A DNA stretch of 64,000 bases from an uncultured Spirochaetaceae bacterium (GCA_944389015.1 CALXKS010000054.1:27782-91781), one strand, 5' to 3'. Counted from the first letter of the stretch, positions 15,968 through 25,186 are shown. Notes: generated from the sequence alone by a model not told the origin. A program made the numbers and translations.

Positions 15968-17871
15968 GCAATGGCCCTCGGCTGATCCGGTCCTTTCTTG
16001 ATGAGGAAACGATAAACAGCAGTCACTGCGATACAGGCTACTCCAATAAGATCAGTCGCAATACCTGGGTCTATCAGGAGACATCCACCTAAGATCATGA
16101 GGATCCTGAAGAAGATGTTGTCCATCCTTCCGAAGAAATATCCGCTTATACCGCATACAAAGGCGAATGTGCCAATGATGGTCGTCGGCAGAAGTGCGAT
16201 AGAGGCAAGGGCGCCGCTCTGTCCGATGAGAGCAGGAGAATATACAAAGAAGTATGGACAGATAAATGCTACCAGAGCCAGTCTGAAAGCCTTCCATCCT
16301 GTTGTCATAGGATTGGTTCCGGCGAGTCCTGCCGCTGCATAGCTTGCAAGCGCTACAGGAGGAGTGACAGACGAGAAGCATGAGAAGTAGAAAATGAACA
16401 TGTGGACTGCCATGGAGTCAAAGCCCATATTGATCAATGTTGTCGCAGCAATCGTTGCTGTAATCATATATGAAGCAACAGCTGGCATGCCCATTCCCAT
16501 GACGATACATACAAGCATCGTTATGATCAGTGCCATTATAGGTATATTCTCAAAGAGTCCGAGAAGCTGGGCGAAGGAGAAACCAAAACCGGTGAGGGAT
16601 ATCACTCCGACAATGATTCCTGCACATGCGCATGCTGCTCCAAGGCTGATTGTATCCTTCATTCCTCCGACAATGCCATCGAGGATCTGCTTGAAGCTCA
16701 TTCTTGTCTCTTTGCGGATTGCCGCAACAAATGGAGTAAGAACGATACAGATGATAGCACTCCTGAAAACTGAATATCCCATGACTACACTGACAATAAA
16801 GAGACAGAGTGGGATGATCGTATGGATGTAGGTCCTGATCCTCTTCTTTACATCTGCGACATCAACGTGCTCGACCTTGCCGATATTATTCTTGGCAGCA
16901 TAGAAGTCAATCGCCACATAGATTGAGAAATAGTAGAGGATAGCAGGAATGATCGCTGCGACCATTATACTGTCATAGCCAACACCGAGCAGCTCCGCCA
17001 TGACGAATGCACCTGCTCCCATCATCGGCGGCATGATAAGACCTCCGGTAGATGCAGTTGCTTCAACAGCTCCTGCAAAGCTGTCCTCAAATCCGCTCTT
17101 CTTCATCATCGGAATCGTGAACGCTCCGGTGACCATTACATTCGCAATCGGTGTTCCAGAGATTGTTCCGAAAAGAGCACTGGCGACAACAGAAGACTTC
17201 GCAGCACCACCACGGACCTTGCTTGAAACCAGATCAGCCAAAGCCATGAAAAGCTTGCTTGTACCGCTGAGCTCAATGAACTGACCCATGATCATGAACA
17301 GAACAAGGTACCTGGCTGAAGTATCGATTGCTGTTCCGAATATTCCATTTCCATTTACATACAGGAAGTATGCGATTCTGTTGTACGAGAACCTGCTATG
17401 CCCGAGAATACCTGGAATCAGATGCCCGAAAAGAGCATAGATCAGGAATATGAATGAAATGACGGGGAGAGCAAGTCCTACTTTGCGTTCTGTGAAATAC
17501 AGGATCGAGATGATCAGCAAAGTACTGCAGATAACAATTGATGGTGTTATCTTTCCAGCAGTTCTGGCAATCTCATCATAGTTGAAAAGAAGCTCTTTCA
17601 CTCCATAGAGAACACAGAACAGCATGAACAGGTTCAATATGACCAAAAGCACCTTGACAGCAGAAGATGACTTCTTTGATTTTATAAGCTTCTCAAGATC
17701 AACGAGAACCGCAAGCGCACCAATGATAGCAAGATGAAGCGGTCTCATCTGGAAGGCGGAGATTGTTCCGACTGCACTGTTCCACATATGGATCAAACCA
17801 CCGACAAGAGCCAATATGTAAATCGTCCAGGTGAGGAACTTCTCTGGGCTTGTTTTGTTTTCTGATAACAT
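15964..17871 (-). CDS. TRAP transporter fused permease (DctQM type, TAXI system)
   Basis: 635 residues in which the small (DctQ) and large (DctM) subunits are one chain, the usual form for TAXI-type TRAP transporters. About 16-18 hydrophobic helices; the DctM core has FGTISGTPIANVMVTGAFTI and STGGLIMPPMMGAGAF, the discontinuous-helix motifs of the Na+ and substrate sites, repeated in GMGMPAVASYMITA. Inner membrane, Na+-driven uptake of a small carboxylate. The TAXI binding protein is directly upstream, separated by a hairpin; the isochorismatase-type hydrolase overlaps the 3' end. Confidence 0.93.
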   Translation of the reverse strand: MLSENKTSPEKFLTWTIYILALVGGLIHMWNSAVGTISAFQMRPLHLAIIGALAVLVDLEKLIKSKKSSSAVKVLLVILNLFMLFCVLYGVKELLFNYDEIARTAGKITPSIVICSTLLIISILYFTERKVGLALPVISFIFLIYALFGHLIPGILGHSRFSYNRIAYFLYVNGNGIFGTAIDTSARYLVLFMIMGQFIELSGTSKLFMALADLVSSKVRGGAAKSSVVASALFGTISGTPIANVMVTGAFTIPMMKKSGFEDSFAGAVEATASTGGLIMPPMMGAGAFVMAELLGVGYDSIMVAAIIPAILYYFSIYVAIDFYAAKNNIGKVEHVDVADVKKRIRTYIHTIIPLCLFIVSVVMGYSVFRSAIICIVLTPFVAAIRKETRMSFKQILDGIVGGMKDTISLGAACACAGIIVGVISLTGFGFSFAQLLGLFENIPIMALIITMLVCIVMGMGMPAVASYMITATIAATTLINMGFDSMAVHMFIFYFSCFSSVTPPVALASYAAAGLAGTNPMTTGWKAFRLALVAFICPYFFVYSPALIGQSGALASIALLPTTIIGTFAFVCGISGYFFGRMDNIFFRILMILGGCLLIDPGIATDLIGVACIAVTAVYRFLIKKGPDQPRAIA

Positions 17872-17897
17872 AATAACCTCTTTTTAAGGGAAGGGAT

Positions 17898-17922
17898 CCG
17901 GAGCAGGTATCACCTGCCCCGG
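17898..17922 (-). promoter_or_regulatory. Stem-loop between TAXI binding protein and permease
   Basis: CCGG(A)GCAGGT and ACCTGC(C)CCGG pair in a 10-bp stem with one internal mismatch and an ATC loop. No U-tract follows on the minus strand. Same position as the hairpins after dctP and tctC. Confidence 0.6.
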
Positions 17923-17940
17923 AGAACTAGTGCCGGACTC

Positions 17941-18918
17941 CTACTCAGTCACAAGACCGGCTTCCTTGAAATATCTCATTGCACCTTCAGAAGCTGGCGC
18001 TCCTACGATATTTGCACCTGCCTCTCTTGTGATGCTCGTTGCAGATGCATGATATGTATAAAGAACATCAAGATTCTCATACAAAGCTTTTGTGATCTTA
18101 TAGCAGAGATCCTCATCAAGATCACCTCTTGCTGCAAGCTGGATACGGGCTACAGCTGTTGTTGCCGGAACATCCATACCTGCATATGTACCTGCAGGGA
18201 ATTCCTCGAAGACATTGAGGAACGGATCGACATTTGCAACCCAGAGTTCCTGTGTCTCCGGTGGTACATTGACCATCCTCACAGCTCTTCTTGAGGCAAG
18301 GTTCGTGACTGCAGATGCAGGGACACCTGAGTAAACACAGCCTGCATCAATAAGTCCATCACCAAGCTGATCCATTGCCTGATCATATGGCAGATAGACC
18401 ATTGTTACATCATCTTCTGTCCATCCAAGAACACCCATCAGCTCGCGGAACAGCTGTTCTGCACCGCCGCCTGCTTCGCCGATAGCCACCTTCTTTCCCT
18501 TGAGATCCTCGAAATCATAGATATCTGAGTCAGCAAGAACGATTATCTGCATAACAGAGGCATGCAGGGCTCCGAGTACCTTTATATCGAGATTCTCACC
18601 GGCGAACATTCCGGAATTGGTTGCAGCATCATAGCTCTGCTGTCCTGCGGAGAGCCCGATATCAAGCTCTCCCTGTCCAAGAAGACGTGTATTCTCAACA
18701 CCGCCAGCTGTGACCTGTACAGTAGCTGAAACCCCATCAACATAATCATTGATGATAGCTGCAATACCTCCTGCTATTGGGTAGAAAGCACCGCCGATAG
18801 GTCCAGAACCGACAACCAGCCTGACTTCTCCTCCCTGAGAGCCTTCTGAATTCCCGCCTGCGAAAACGAATGCACATGCCATGATAGCAACAAGTGCAAT
18901 AGCGACGATTCTCTTCAT
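17941..18918 (-). CDS. TAXI family TRAP transporter solute-binding protein
   Basis: 325 residues. Signal peptide (residues 1-21) followed by GGNSEGSQGG; Cys16 in AIMACAF might serve as a relaxed spirochaetal lipobox. The mature part starts VRLVVGSGPIGGAFYPIAGG, the name-giving TAXI-type motif (T/S-G-x-x-G-x-x-Y/F), and continues VTAGGVENTRLL and GEAGGGAEQLF, as in the family. Periplasmic receptor delivering substrate to the fused permease; members bind glutamate or other small carboxylates, but the ligand here is unknown. GGAGG precedes the start. Confidence 0.92.
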   Translation of the reverse strand: MKRIVAIALVAIMACAFVFAGGNSEGSQGGEVRLVVGSGPIGGAFYPIAGGIAAIINDYVDGVSATVQVTAGGVENTRLLGQGELDIGLSAGQQSYDAATNSGMFAGENLDIKVLGALHASVMQIIVLADSDIYDFEDLKGKKVAIGEAGGGAEQLFRELMGVLGWTEDDVTMVYLPYDQAMDQLGDGLIDAGCVYSGVPASAVTNLASRRAVRMVNVPPETQELWVANVDPFLNVFEEFPAGTYAGMDVPATTAVARIQLAARGDLDEDLCYKITKALYENLDVLYTYHASATSITREAGANIVGAPASEGAMRYFKEAGLVTE

Positions 18919-18949
18919 CTTCTCCTCCTTTTATTTTGTTTCCTTTTTT

Positions 18950-20431
18950 TCAGTTCTCTTTCTTCATGCAATGGCGCCATGCCGGGATATCACCAAGTCC
19001 TGATGGAATCCTGACAGTCTTGGACCTTGTGAATTCCAGAAGCGTATCAGCGCATCTCTCCCTGCCGAATCCGCTTGCTTTATTACCTCCGAACGGAACA
19101 CACTGCGCACCCAGACGATAGAAATTATTGATATAAACGCAACCGCAGTCCAAAGCCCTCGTGACTCTCATTGCCCGGGGATGGCTTTCTGTGAATATCA
19201 CAGATATCAGACCGAAATCCGTATCGTTCACGATATCAATCGCTTCCTCCTCTCCGTCGAATGGCATAATCGCTGTAACCGGTCCGAATATCTCCTTCTG
19301 GGCAATTGTCATCTTTGTATAGACATCGGTAAAAAGAGTCGGCGGAACGAAATACCCATTCTTCATTCTTCCCTCTGAGGGAACAGGAACCTGCTTTGCA
19401 AGCGTTGCCCCTTCCTTCACACCAATATCGATGAATGCCATGATCTTATCCATATGGGCTTTAGTAACCACCGGGCCCACAGATGTCTTCGGATCAAGTC
19501 CGTCTCCGACTACAAGATTATCCATCATCGCAATGAATTTATCTGTGAATTCCTGCAGTATCTTCCTGTCGACAAGAATTCTGGATGTGGCTGTACAGGC
19601 CTCTCCATTGTTGTAGAAGGCCCCCTCAAAAGCAGTGGCGACAGCCCTGTCTATATCGCAGTCATCAAATGCGACAAATGCATTCTTACCGCCCAGTTCC
19701 ATCACGCATGGAGTAAGATTGTCTGCGCTCTGCTTAATGATCGCTCTCCCTCCATTGTCTGAACCGGTGAATGAGATCTTCTTAACAAGAGGATCCGTGG
19801 TCAGGACCTGTCCGGCCTTTATCCCAGGACCAGCTACAAGCTCAACAACATTTTCCGGGAAAACAGTCTGAACAACTTCGACGATCTTCATGACGGATAA
19901 TGGAGCCTGATCGCCTGGTTTGAGTATTATAGTGTTTCCTGCCGCAACTGCTGGGGCAATCTTCGCTCCAGTATGGAGAGGAGGCCAGTTGAAAGGAATT
20001 ATCCCAGCAACTACGCCGAAAGGCTCCTGATAGATCTCTGCATTAAGGACGCCAAGCTCATATAGATCACTGGGTATGTTACCGACCAGGCCGCCGAAGA
20101 AATCAAAAGCCTCGATGCATCTTCTGACATCCGCACGGGAAACATCTATAGGCTTCCCGACCTCTTCTGTCTCTATTCTGGCGATCTCCTCTGCATAGTC
20201 CTTCAAGGCAATTGCAGCCTGCTTGCAGTACTTTCCGCGCTCATGCGGTGACAGTTTCTTCCACTTTCTGAATGCTTTATCAGAAGCTTTGACACATGCT
20301 TTGACACCATCTGAATCAGAGCCCATGACTTTCGCATAAGGAGTTCCATCGACAGGATTATATACTATAAAGCTATCCTCTTCCTTACCAGAAGACCATT
20401 CTGTTTTCCATACAGGAATCTGATCCGCCAT
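18950..20431 (-). CDS. NAD(P)-dependent aldehyde dehydrogenase
   Basis: 493 residues from the ATG with AAGGAGG 6 nt upstream (a longer in-frame start lies inside the regulatory dyad). Complete ALDH fold: cofactor-site IIPFNWP with Asn148, FTGSDNGG, general base Glu245 in VMELGGKN and nucleophile Cys279 in NNGEACTATS. Closest in style to succinate-semialdehyde / betaine- / lactaldehyde-type dehydrogenases; the exact aldehyde is unknown. First gene of the operon that continues with the TAXI transporter and three hydrolases, and divergent from LysR, which probably controls it. Confidence 0.9.
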   Translation of the reverse strand: MADQIPVWKTEWSSGKEEDSFIVYNPVDGTPYAKVMGSDSDGVKACVKASDKAFRKWKKLSPHERGKYCKQAAIALKDYAEEIARIETEEVGKPIDVSRADVRRCIEAFDFFGGLVGNIPSDLYELGVLNAEIYQEPFGVVAGIIPFNWPPLHTGAKIAPAVAAGNTIILKPGDQAPLSVMKIVEVVQTVFPENVVELVAGPGIKAGQVLTTDPLVKKISFTGSDNGGRAIIKQSADNLTPCVMELGGKNAFVAFDDCDIDRAVATAFEGAFYNNGEACTATSRILVDRKILQEFTDKFIAMMDNLVVGDGLDPKTSVGPVVTKAHMDKIMAFIDIGVKEGATLAKQVPVPSEGRMKNGYFVPPTLFTDVYTKMTIAQKEIFGPVTAIMPFDGEEEAIDIVNDTDFGLISVIFTESHPRAMRVTRALDCGCVYINNFYRLGAQCVPFGGNKASGFGRERCADTLLEFTRSKTVRIPSGLGDIPAWRHCMKKEN

Positions 20432-20463
20432 CAAATCCTCCTTGGGAATGAAAACATGATTCA

Positions 20464-20482
20464 CAATTGACATAATCAATTG
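20464..20482. promoter_or_regulatory. Perfect dyad before the aldehyde dehydrogenase, probable LysR site
   Basis: CAATTGA-CATAA-TCAATTG, 7-bp arms around 5 bp, contains the LysR-type T-N11-A pattern. It is 33-51 nt before the aldehyde dehydrogenase start. Confidence 0.6.
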
Positions 20483-20548
20483 AGCCTCTTTTTCTCCTGT
20501 TGTTATAAATATTAGATATCTGTTTCTCTGTGTTGTGAAATTGATTTA

Positions 20549-20578
20549 TTGCATATTGTTATGCACGAAAGTTATAAT
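20549..20578 (+). promoter_or_regulatory. Promoter of the LysR gene with an inverted repeat in it
   Basis: TTGCAT (20549-20554), an 18-bp spacer and a perfect TATAAT (20573-20578). The inverted repeat TGCAT-ATTGTT-ATGCA (20550-20565) overlaps the -35 box and spacer, as expected for autoregulation. Confidence 0.6.
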
Positions 20579-20623
20579 AAAATTAATTAACAAAATCTTA
20601 GTTTTTCCAAGGAGATAAGACAT

Positions 20624-21544
20624 ATGGATTTCTCACAGCTTGCCTGTTTTGATGCTGTAGCCGAACATCTGAATTTCTCTATCGCATCAGATTACGTGCA
20701 TATCAGCCAGCCTGCTCTGAGCAGAAGGATACAATCACTGGAGAATGAACTTGGAATAAGATTATTCGAAAGGAATCAGCACACTGTCAAGCTGACATCC
20801 CAGGGAAAGGAAATCCTGCCTCTTGCAAAGAAAATACTCAATGACTGCAACGCAATGCAATTGCATGCGGAAAGAATGAAAGCCGGCAAAGTCGGCAAAC
20901 TCGATATAGGATACATCAGCAATCTGAGGTCCTGGGTCCATCCGATAATAGAACCATTCAGGAAAAAGTATCCGGACATCCATATCACCCTGACGAAGAT
21001 GGGTTATAGCAGTATTCTGGCGGGTCTGGATGAAGGAACAATAGATATGGCGATATGCTTCACAAGGATTCTGGAGAATGATGTCAAGAGAACCAATCCT
21101 ACCATTATGGAGAGGGTGATCGGACTTACGAAGCATGAACTCGTTGCCCCCTCATCAATGGAATTCCAGACAGATGCGGAAGGCAGGATCCCATTCGAGG
21201 CGATAAAAGGAATACCTCTTGTAATACTGAATCATCTCTCTGCCCCGCTGGTACAGCAAAGACTGATCTCACTCTCTGAAAAACACGGCTTCATTCCCAA
21301 TATAATAATGGAGGTAGACAGCCCTGATGATGTCTATGCCCTTGTTGAATCGGGATTCGGGGCAACGCTTGCAAATGCGAACAGCAATGTAATCGGAAGC
21401 CCGAAGATGAAGCAATACTCATTTTCCGATGAGAACCCCAGTCTGCCAGTCTTATCTATGTGGTCAAAATACTCCGATAATTCATCCCTTAAGCTTCTTC
21501 TGAGTTTTATGGATGAAAATGAAGCAAAAGCTGGAAAGGAATAA
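20624..21544 (+). CDS. LysR-family transcriptional regulator
   Basis: 306 residues. Winged helix-turn-helix at 1-60 (FDAVAEHLNFSIASDYVHISQPALSRRIQSLE, read with breaks), then a linker helix and a LysR-type co-inducer-binding domain from about residue 90 (GKLDIGYISNLRSW). AAGGAGA precedes the start. Transcribed divergently from the aldehyde dehydrogenase-TAXI-hydrolase operon and convergent with the cyclase operon, so it is the likely local sensor of the imported compound. Two dyads in the 190-bp intergenic region are candidate binding sites. Confidence 0.92.
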   Translation: MDFSQLACFDAVAEHLNFSIASDYVHISQPALSRRIQSLENELGIRLFERNQHTVKLTSQGKEILPLAKKILNDCNAMQLHAERMKAGKVGKLDIGYISNLRSWVHPIIEPFRKKYPDIHITLTKMGYSSILAGLDEGTIDMAICFTRILENDVKRTNPTIMERVIGLTKHELVAPSSMEFQTDAEGRIPFEAIKGIPLVILNHLSAPLVQQRLISLSEKHGFIPNIIMEVDSPDDVYALVESGFGATLANANSNVIGSPKMKQYSFSDENPSLPVLSMWSKYSDNSSLKLLLSFMDENEAKAGKE

Positions 21545-21550
21545 AACGAA

Positions 21551-21576
21551 GCTTCCAGCCAATGAAGGCCGGAAGC
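21551..21576. terminator. Hairpin between lysR and the cyclase gene
   Basis: GCTTCC(A)GCC and GGC(C)GGAAGC pair across AATGAA, a 9-bp stem with one mismatch between converging genes. Confidence 0.5.
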
Positions 21577-21601
21577 ATGCCGTGAGATACCGATGAAGAA
21601 T

Positions 21602-22369
21602 TCATTCCTCTATGATTGCGACTGCACGTGTCCACCCTGCTGTCGCTCCCTTGAATTTACAGGGGAATGCCGAGACTGTGAAACCAAATGGCTTGGGAAT
21701 ATCCTCAAGATGGCAGAGCTTCTCAATCTGAAGGTACTCCCTTTCCCTTCCGTGGAGATGAGTTGCCCATAGAACGTTCTTATCCTTGGTCTTCCTGTAC
21801 TCTTCTGCCATAGCTCCAACAGGCCTATCAAGTGTCCAGGCATCGATTCCTATGCATTTTATACCTTGGTCCAGAAGCCAATCCAGGCCAGCAATGCCAA
21901 GACCTGACTGCATTTTCAGATATGTAGGAGTATCCGTACCCCAGTATTTATCACAGCCGGTATGAAGCAGTACGATATCAAGGGGCTTCAGCGTATATCC
22001 GATCTTATTCAGGGCTGCTTTCAGATCATCAACTGTGATCTCATCCCCAGGATTCTTATATCTCATATCCAGAACAACGCCATCGCCATAGCACCACTCA
22101 AGAGGAACTTCATCCACACTTCTGGACTTCCTGCCTTCACAGATAGGACTATAATGCCATGGAGCATCGATATGCGTTCCTGAATGGCTGCTTCCGGAGA
22201 TCTTATCTGTCGCCAGAGCCATGCCGGAAGGGAAATCGGTAGGTTCCACCCCTGCAAGTTTTGCCAGCCTTGCAGCGCCTGCCTTATGGTCGGAGAATTC
22301 AATCGTTGGCGGATAAGGTTCTGTACCACCGTTTTCATGAGGAAGACTGATGTCAATAAACTTTCTCAT
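21602..22369 (-). CDS. Cyclase-family (kynurenine formamidase-like) hydrolase
   Basis: 255 residues. The metal-binding family signature HxGTHxDxPxH is complete: His62, Gly64-Thr65-His66, Asp68, Pro70, His72 in SSHSGTHIDAPWHY. The family holds kynurenine formamidase, isatin hydrolase and a polyketide 'cyclase'; known members hydrolyse amide or lactam bonds using Zn or Mn. The ATG at 22369 has GGAG 9 nt upstream, better than the one two codons before. Last gene of the operon that begins with the HMGL-like gene, 33 bp after the carboxyltransferase. Probably opens a ring or deformylates an intermediate. Confidence 0.85.
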   Translation of the reverse strand: MRKFIDISLPHENGGTEPYPPTIEFSDHKAGAARLAKLAGVEPTDFPSGMALATDKISGSSHSGTHIDAPWHYSPICEGRKSRSVDEVPLEWCYGDGVVLDMRYKNPGDEITVDDLKAALNKIGYTLKPLDIVLLHTGCDKYWGTDTPTYLKMQSGLGIAGLDWLLDQGIKCIGIDAWTLDRPVGAMAEEYRKTKDKNVLWATHLHGREREYLQIEKLCHLEDIPKPFGFTVSAFPCKFKGATAGWTRAVAIIEE

Positions 22370-22402
22370 TATCATTCACTCCCTATTTCAATAGATTAAC
22401 CG

Positions 22403-23938
22403 TTAAAGCGGAATATTGCCGTGCTTCTTCTCAGGACTGTGCTTTTCCTTGCCATCCAAGGCTGCAAATGCATACAGGACCTTGCGCTTTGTCTCCTCAG
22501 GCAGGATTACGTCATCTACATAGCCATTTTTCGCTGCCTGATATGGATTGGAGAATTTCTCCTCATATTCCTCCATCTTCGCTGCTCTGAATGACACAGG
22601 ATCCGGGGCTGATTTTATCTCCTTTCTGTATAAGATATTCACAGCACCTTCGCTCCCCATTACAGCTATCTCCGCATCTGGCCATGCAAAGACCATATCA
22701 GCGCCTAGCTCCTTGGAAGCCATGCTGATATAAGCGCCTCCATATGCTTTGCGCAGAATCACAGTCACAAGAGGGACGGTGCATTCACTGTATGCATATA
22801 TCATCTTGGCCCCATGCCTGATGATTCCCCCCTTCTCCTGAGCAATCCCAGGCAGGAATCCCGTTACATCCTCCAGCGTAAGAATCGGAATATTGAATGA
22901 ATCGCAGAATCTGATAAACCGGGCAGCCTTATCAGAGGCATTTATATCTATGCACCCAGCCATGCAGTTAGGCTGACTGGCAACGATTCCTATACTCATC
23001 CCCCCGATATGGGCAAAAGCCGTGATGATATTCCTGGCATAATGCTCAGAGACCTCCATCCAGTCATCAGCTATGAGAGAAATCACATTCTTCATATCAT
23101 ATGATTTCTTCGCTGACGTCGGAACAACTGCTGAGAATCCCGGGTCAAGGGGAATATCGCCAAAGACAGGAGCCCTATGCTTCTCATAGCAGTTCTGCGG
23201 GAGATATGCCAGCAGTCTCTTTATTCCATCCAATGTGGAACTGTCGTCAGGGAACGCGAACTGGCATACACCGCTGATACCAGAATGAGTCATAGAGCCC
23301 CCGAGGCTCTGTGCATCGATCTCCTCCCCTGTCACAGCCTTTATGACCTGCGGACCTGTGATAAACATCTGGCTGGTCCGGTCAACCATGAAGATGAAAT
23401 CGGTCAAGGCAGGGCTATAGACAGCACCTCCAGCACAGGGTCCCATGATTGCGGTTATCTGCGGAATAATACCTGATGCTCTGGAATTCCGATAGAAAAT
23501 CTCACCATAACCGCTGAGACTATCCACGCCCTCCTGGATCCTCGCTCCACCTGAATCATTAAGTCCGATCACAGGAACCTTCAATGTCAGAGCCACATCC
23601 AGCAACCGGGCAATCTTCCTGCCATGCATCTTGCCAAGAGATCCTCCCATGACAGTGAAGTCCTGTGCATATACACAGACTTTCCTCCCCTCTATGGTTC
23701 CGATGCCGGTCACTGCACCATCGCCCTCAAAGCATTCATCAGCCATTGAGAAGTCCTGGCAGTTATGCCTGACAAATGTACCGATCTCCATGAATGACGA
23801 TGGATCGCAGAGATAGGCGATCCTCTCTCTGGCAGTCATTTTCCCCATTGCCCTCTGCTTGGCAGCCTTTTCCTGCCCCCCGCCAAGCAGCGCATTCATT
23901 CTTTTGGATTTCAGCAGATCGTTCTTATCGTTCATCAA
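22403..23938 (-). CDS. Acyl-CoA carboxylase carboxyltransferase (PccB/MmdA-like)
   Basis: 511 residues with the two crotonase-fold halves of a carboxyltransferase: GGARIQEGVDSLSGYGEIF and GPCAGGAVYSPALTDF in the N-half, and GSEGAVNILYRKE in the C-half. Such subunits move carboxylate between biotin and an acyl-CoA, in propionyl-/acetyl-CoA carboxylase or in the Na+-pumping methylmalonyl-CoA and glutaconyl-CoA decarboxylases. No biotin carrier, biotin carboxylase or membrane decarboxylase gene is in this cluster, so the direction and partner are unknown. It follows the HMGL-like gene by 4 bp. A dicarboxyl-CoA decarboxylase role would fit an anaerobe. Confidence 0.9.
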   Translation of the reverse strand: MMNDKNDLLKSKRMNALLGGGQEKAAKQRAMGKMTARERIAYLCDPSSFMEIGTFVRHNCQDFSMADECFEGDGAVTGIGTIEGRKVCVYAQDFTVMGGSLGKMHGRKIARLLDVALTLKVPVIGLNDSGGARIQEGVDSLSGYGEIFYRNSRASGIIPQITAIMGPCAGGAVYSPALTDFIFMVDRTSQMFITGPQVIKAVTGEEIDAQSLGGSMTHSGISGVCQFAFPDDSSTLDGIKRLLAYLPQNCYEKHRAPVFGDIPLDPGFSAVVPTSAKKSYDMKNVISLIADDWMEVSEHYARNIITAFAHIGGMSIGIVASQPNCMAGCIDINASDKAARFIRFCDSFNIPILTLEDVTGFLPGIAQEKGGIIRHGAKMIYAYSECTVPLVTVILRKAYGGAYISMASKELGADMVFAWPDAEIAVMGSEGAVNILYRKEIKSAPDPVSFRAAKMEEYEEKFSNPYQAAKNGYVDDVILPEETKRKVLYAFAALDGKEKHSPEKKHGNIPL

Positions 23939-23942
23939 AGCC

Positions 23943-25148
23943 TCAGATCACTTCTTTCACAAGCTCTTCGAACTCAGATATGGTAAGGAGACGCTTCTCC
24001 TTGATTCCTTTATCCTTGACCAATGCCAGGATCTGAGCAACCTGATCAGCATCGGCCTTTATGCCCATCTTCTCAAGGTAATACTCAACAGAAAGCTTGC
24101 CGCTCTTCTTTCCGAGCGCGACCTCTGCGGTCTTTCCGAAATAGGAAGGAGAAGTAGCGAACATGGCTAATGGCTTTTTCATGACAAGATCAACACCTAT
24201 TCCGGATTCTCTGGTGTAATTCCTGGGACCGCAGAATGGTTTATTTGGAGCAAATGGAATTCCAGAGAGAGAAGAAACAAGATCGCACAGAGGCTGAAGC
24301 TTCTTCAGATCATACTTATCTTCATATCCATAGAGCATCTGAAGATTCAGGACTAGCTCCTCTGTCGCTGCATTCCCGGTTCTCTCACCCATGCCATTGA
24401 CGCAGGAATGAAGGACATCCGCACCTGCCATGAGACCTGCAAGCTCATTGGCCACAGCTGTACCGAAATCATTATGCGTATGGACCTCTACCTGGATTCC
24501 ATTCATCATAGTCTTGAATTTCTTTACCAGATACTGTATTGCGGAGGCTGTAGCACAGCCCATTGTATCGACAACGCCGATTGAATCAGGCACGGCATTT
24601 TCCATAAGCCCCTTGATGAGATTATCCAGATCATCCTCATCCGCCCTTGTTGTATCATACGGGAAATAAACAGCTTTTAGCCCCTGGGACTTAGCATAAT
24701 TGATGCATCCGATGCTCTTCTCAAGCACCTTCTCCCATGTCCAGTTGAACTGGTACTTGAGTTTTGGCTCGCCAATTGGTATTTCGATGACAACCCCGGT
24801 TGCTCCTGCATCACGGGCCATATCAATATCCTGATTCATAGCGCGGGCAAAAGCATAGACTTTGGCTTCAGGGAATCTCCTGGAGATCTCGGCAACAGCC
24901 TCATAATCCATATTTGAGACTGCGGGCATTCCTGCTTCTATTCTTGTGACACCAGCCTCAATGAGTTTCTCCGCGATTGCGACCTTATCATCCTTTGAGA
25001 AAACCACACCAGGAGTCTGCTCCCCATCTCTCAGCGTAGCATCATGGATTTCAACAGCTCTGCCCTTGAGCTGGTCAGCTTCGCTTCCTTCCTTGAAATT
25101 GAATGGACTTACCCAATACTCATCTTCTTTGTAATACCTTGTGCTCAT
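23943..25148 (-). CDS. HMGL-like enzyme (homocitrate / isopropylmalate synthase or lyase family)
   Basis: 401 residues, a TIM barrel of the DRE-TIM family. Signature EIHDATLRDGEQTPG (catalytic Arg40-Asp41) and the metal site VHTHNDFGTAVAN are complete. The C-terminal extension (about 300-401) is short and lacks the full LeuA regulatory domain, as in homocitrate-synthase-like proteins. These enzymes make or break a C-C bond between acetyl-CoA and a 2-oxo acid. The operon context (carboxyltransferase, cyclase-type hydrolase, GntR regulator) is not that of leucine or lysine synthesis, so a catabolic role or a new acyl-CoA condensation is possible. The long N-terminal tail (YYKEDEYWVSPFNF) is unusual. 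Confidence 0.82.
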   Translation of the reverse strand: MSTRYYKEDEYWVSPFNFKEGSEADQLKGRAVEIHDATLRDGEQTPGVVFSKDDKVAIAEKLIEAGVTRIEAGMPAVSNMDYEAVAEISRRFPEAKVYAFARAMNQDIDMARDAGATGVVIEIPIGEPKLKYQFNWTWEKVLEKSIGCINYAKSQGLKAVYFPYDTTRADEDDLDNLIKGLMENAVPDSIGVVDTMGCATASAIQYLVKKFKTMMNGIQVEVHTHNDFGTAVANELAGLMAGADVLHSCVNGMGERTGNAATEELVLNLQMLYGYEDKYDLKKLQPLCDLVSSLSGIPFAPNKPFCGPRNYTRESGIGVDLVMKKPLAMFATSPSYFGKTAEVALGKKSGKLSVEYYLEKMGIKADADQVAQILALVKDKGIKEKRLLTISEFEELVKEVI

Positions 25149-25186
25149 TTTCCTATGCCAACCTCGATGAATAGAATCTAGAATTG

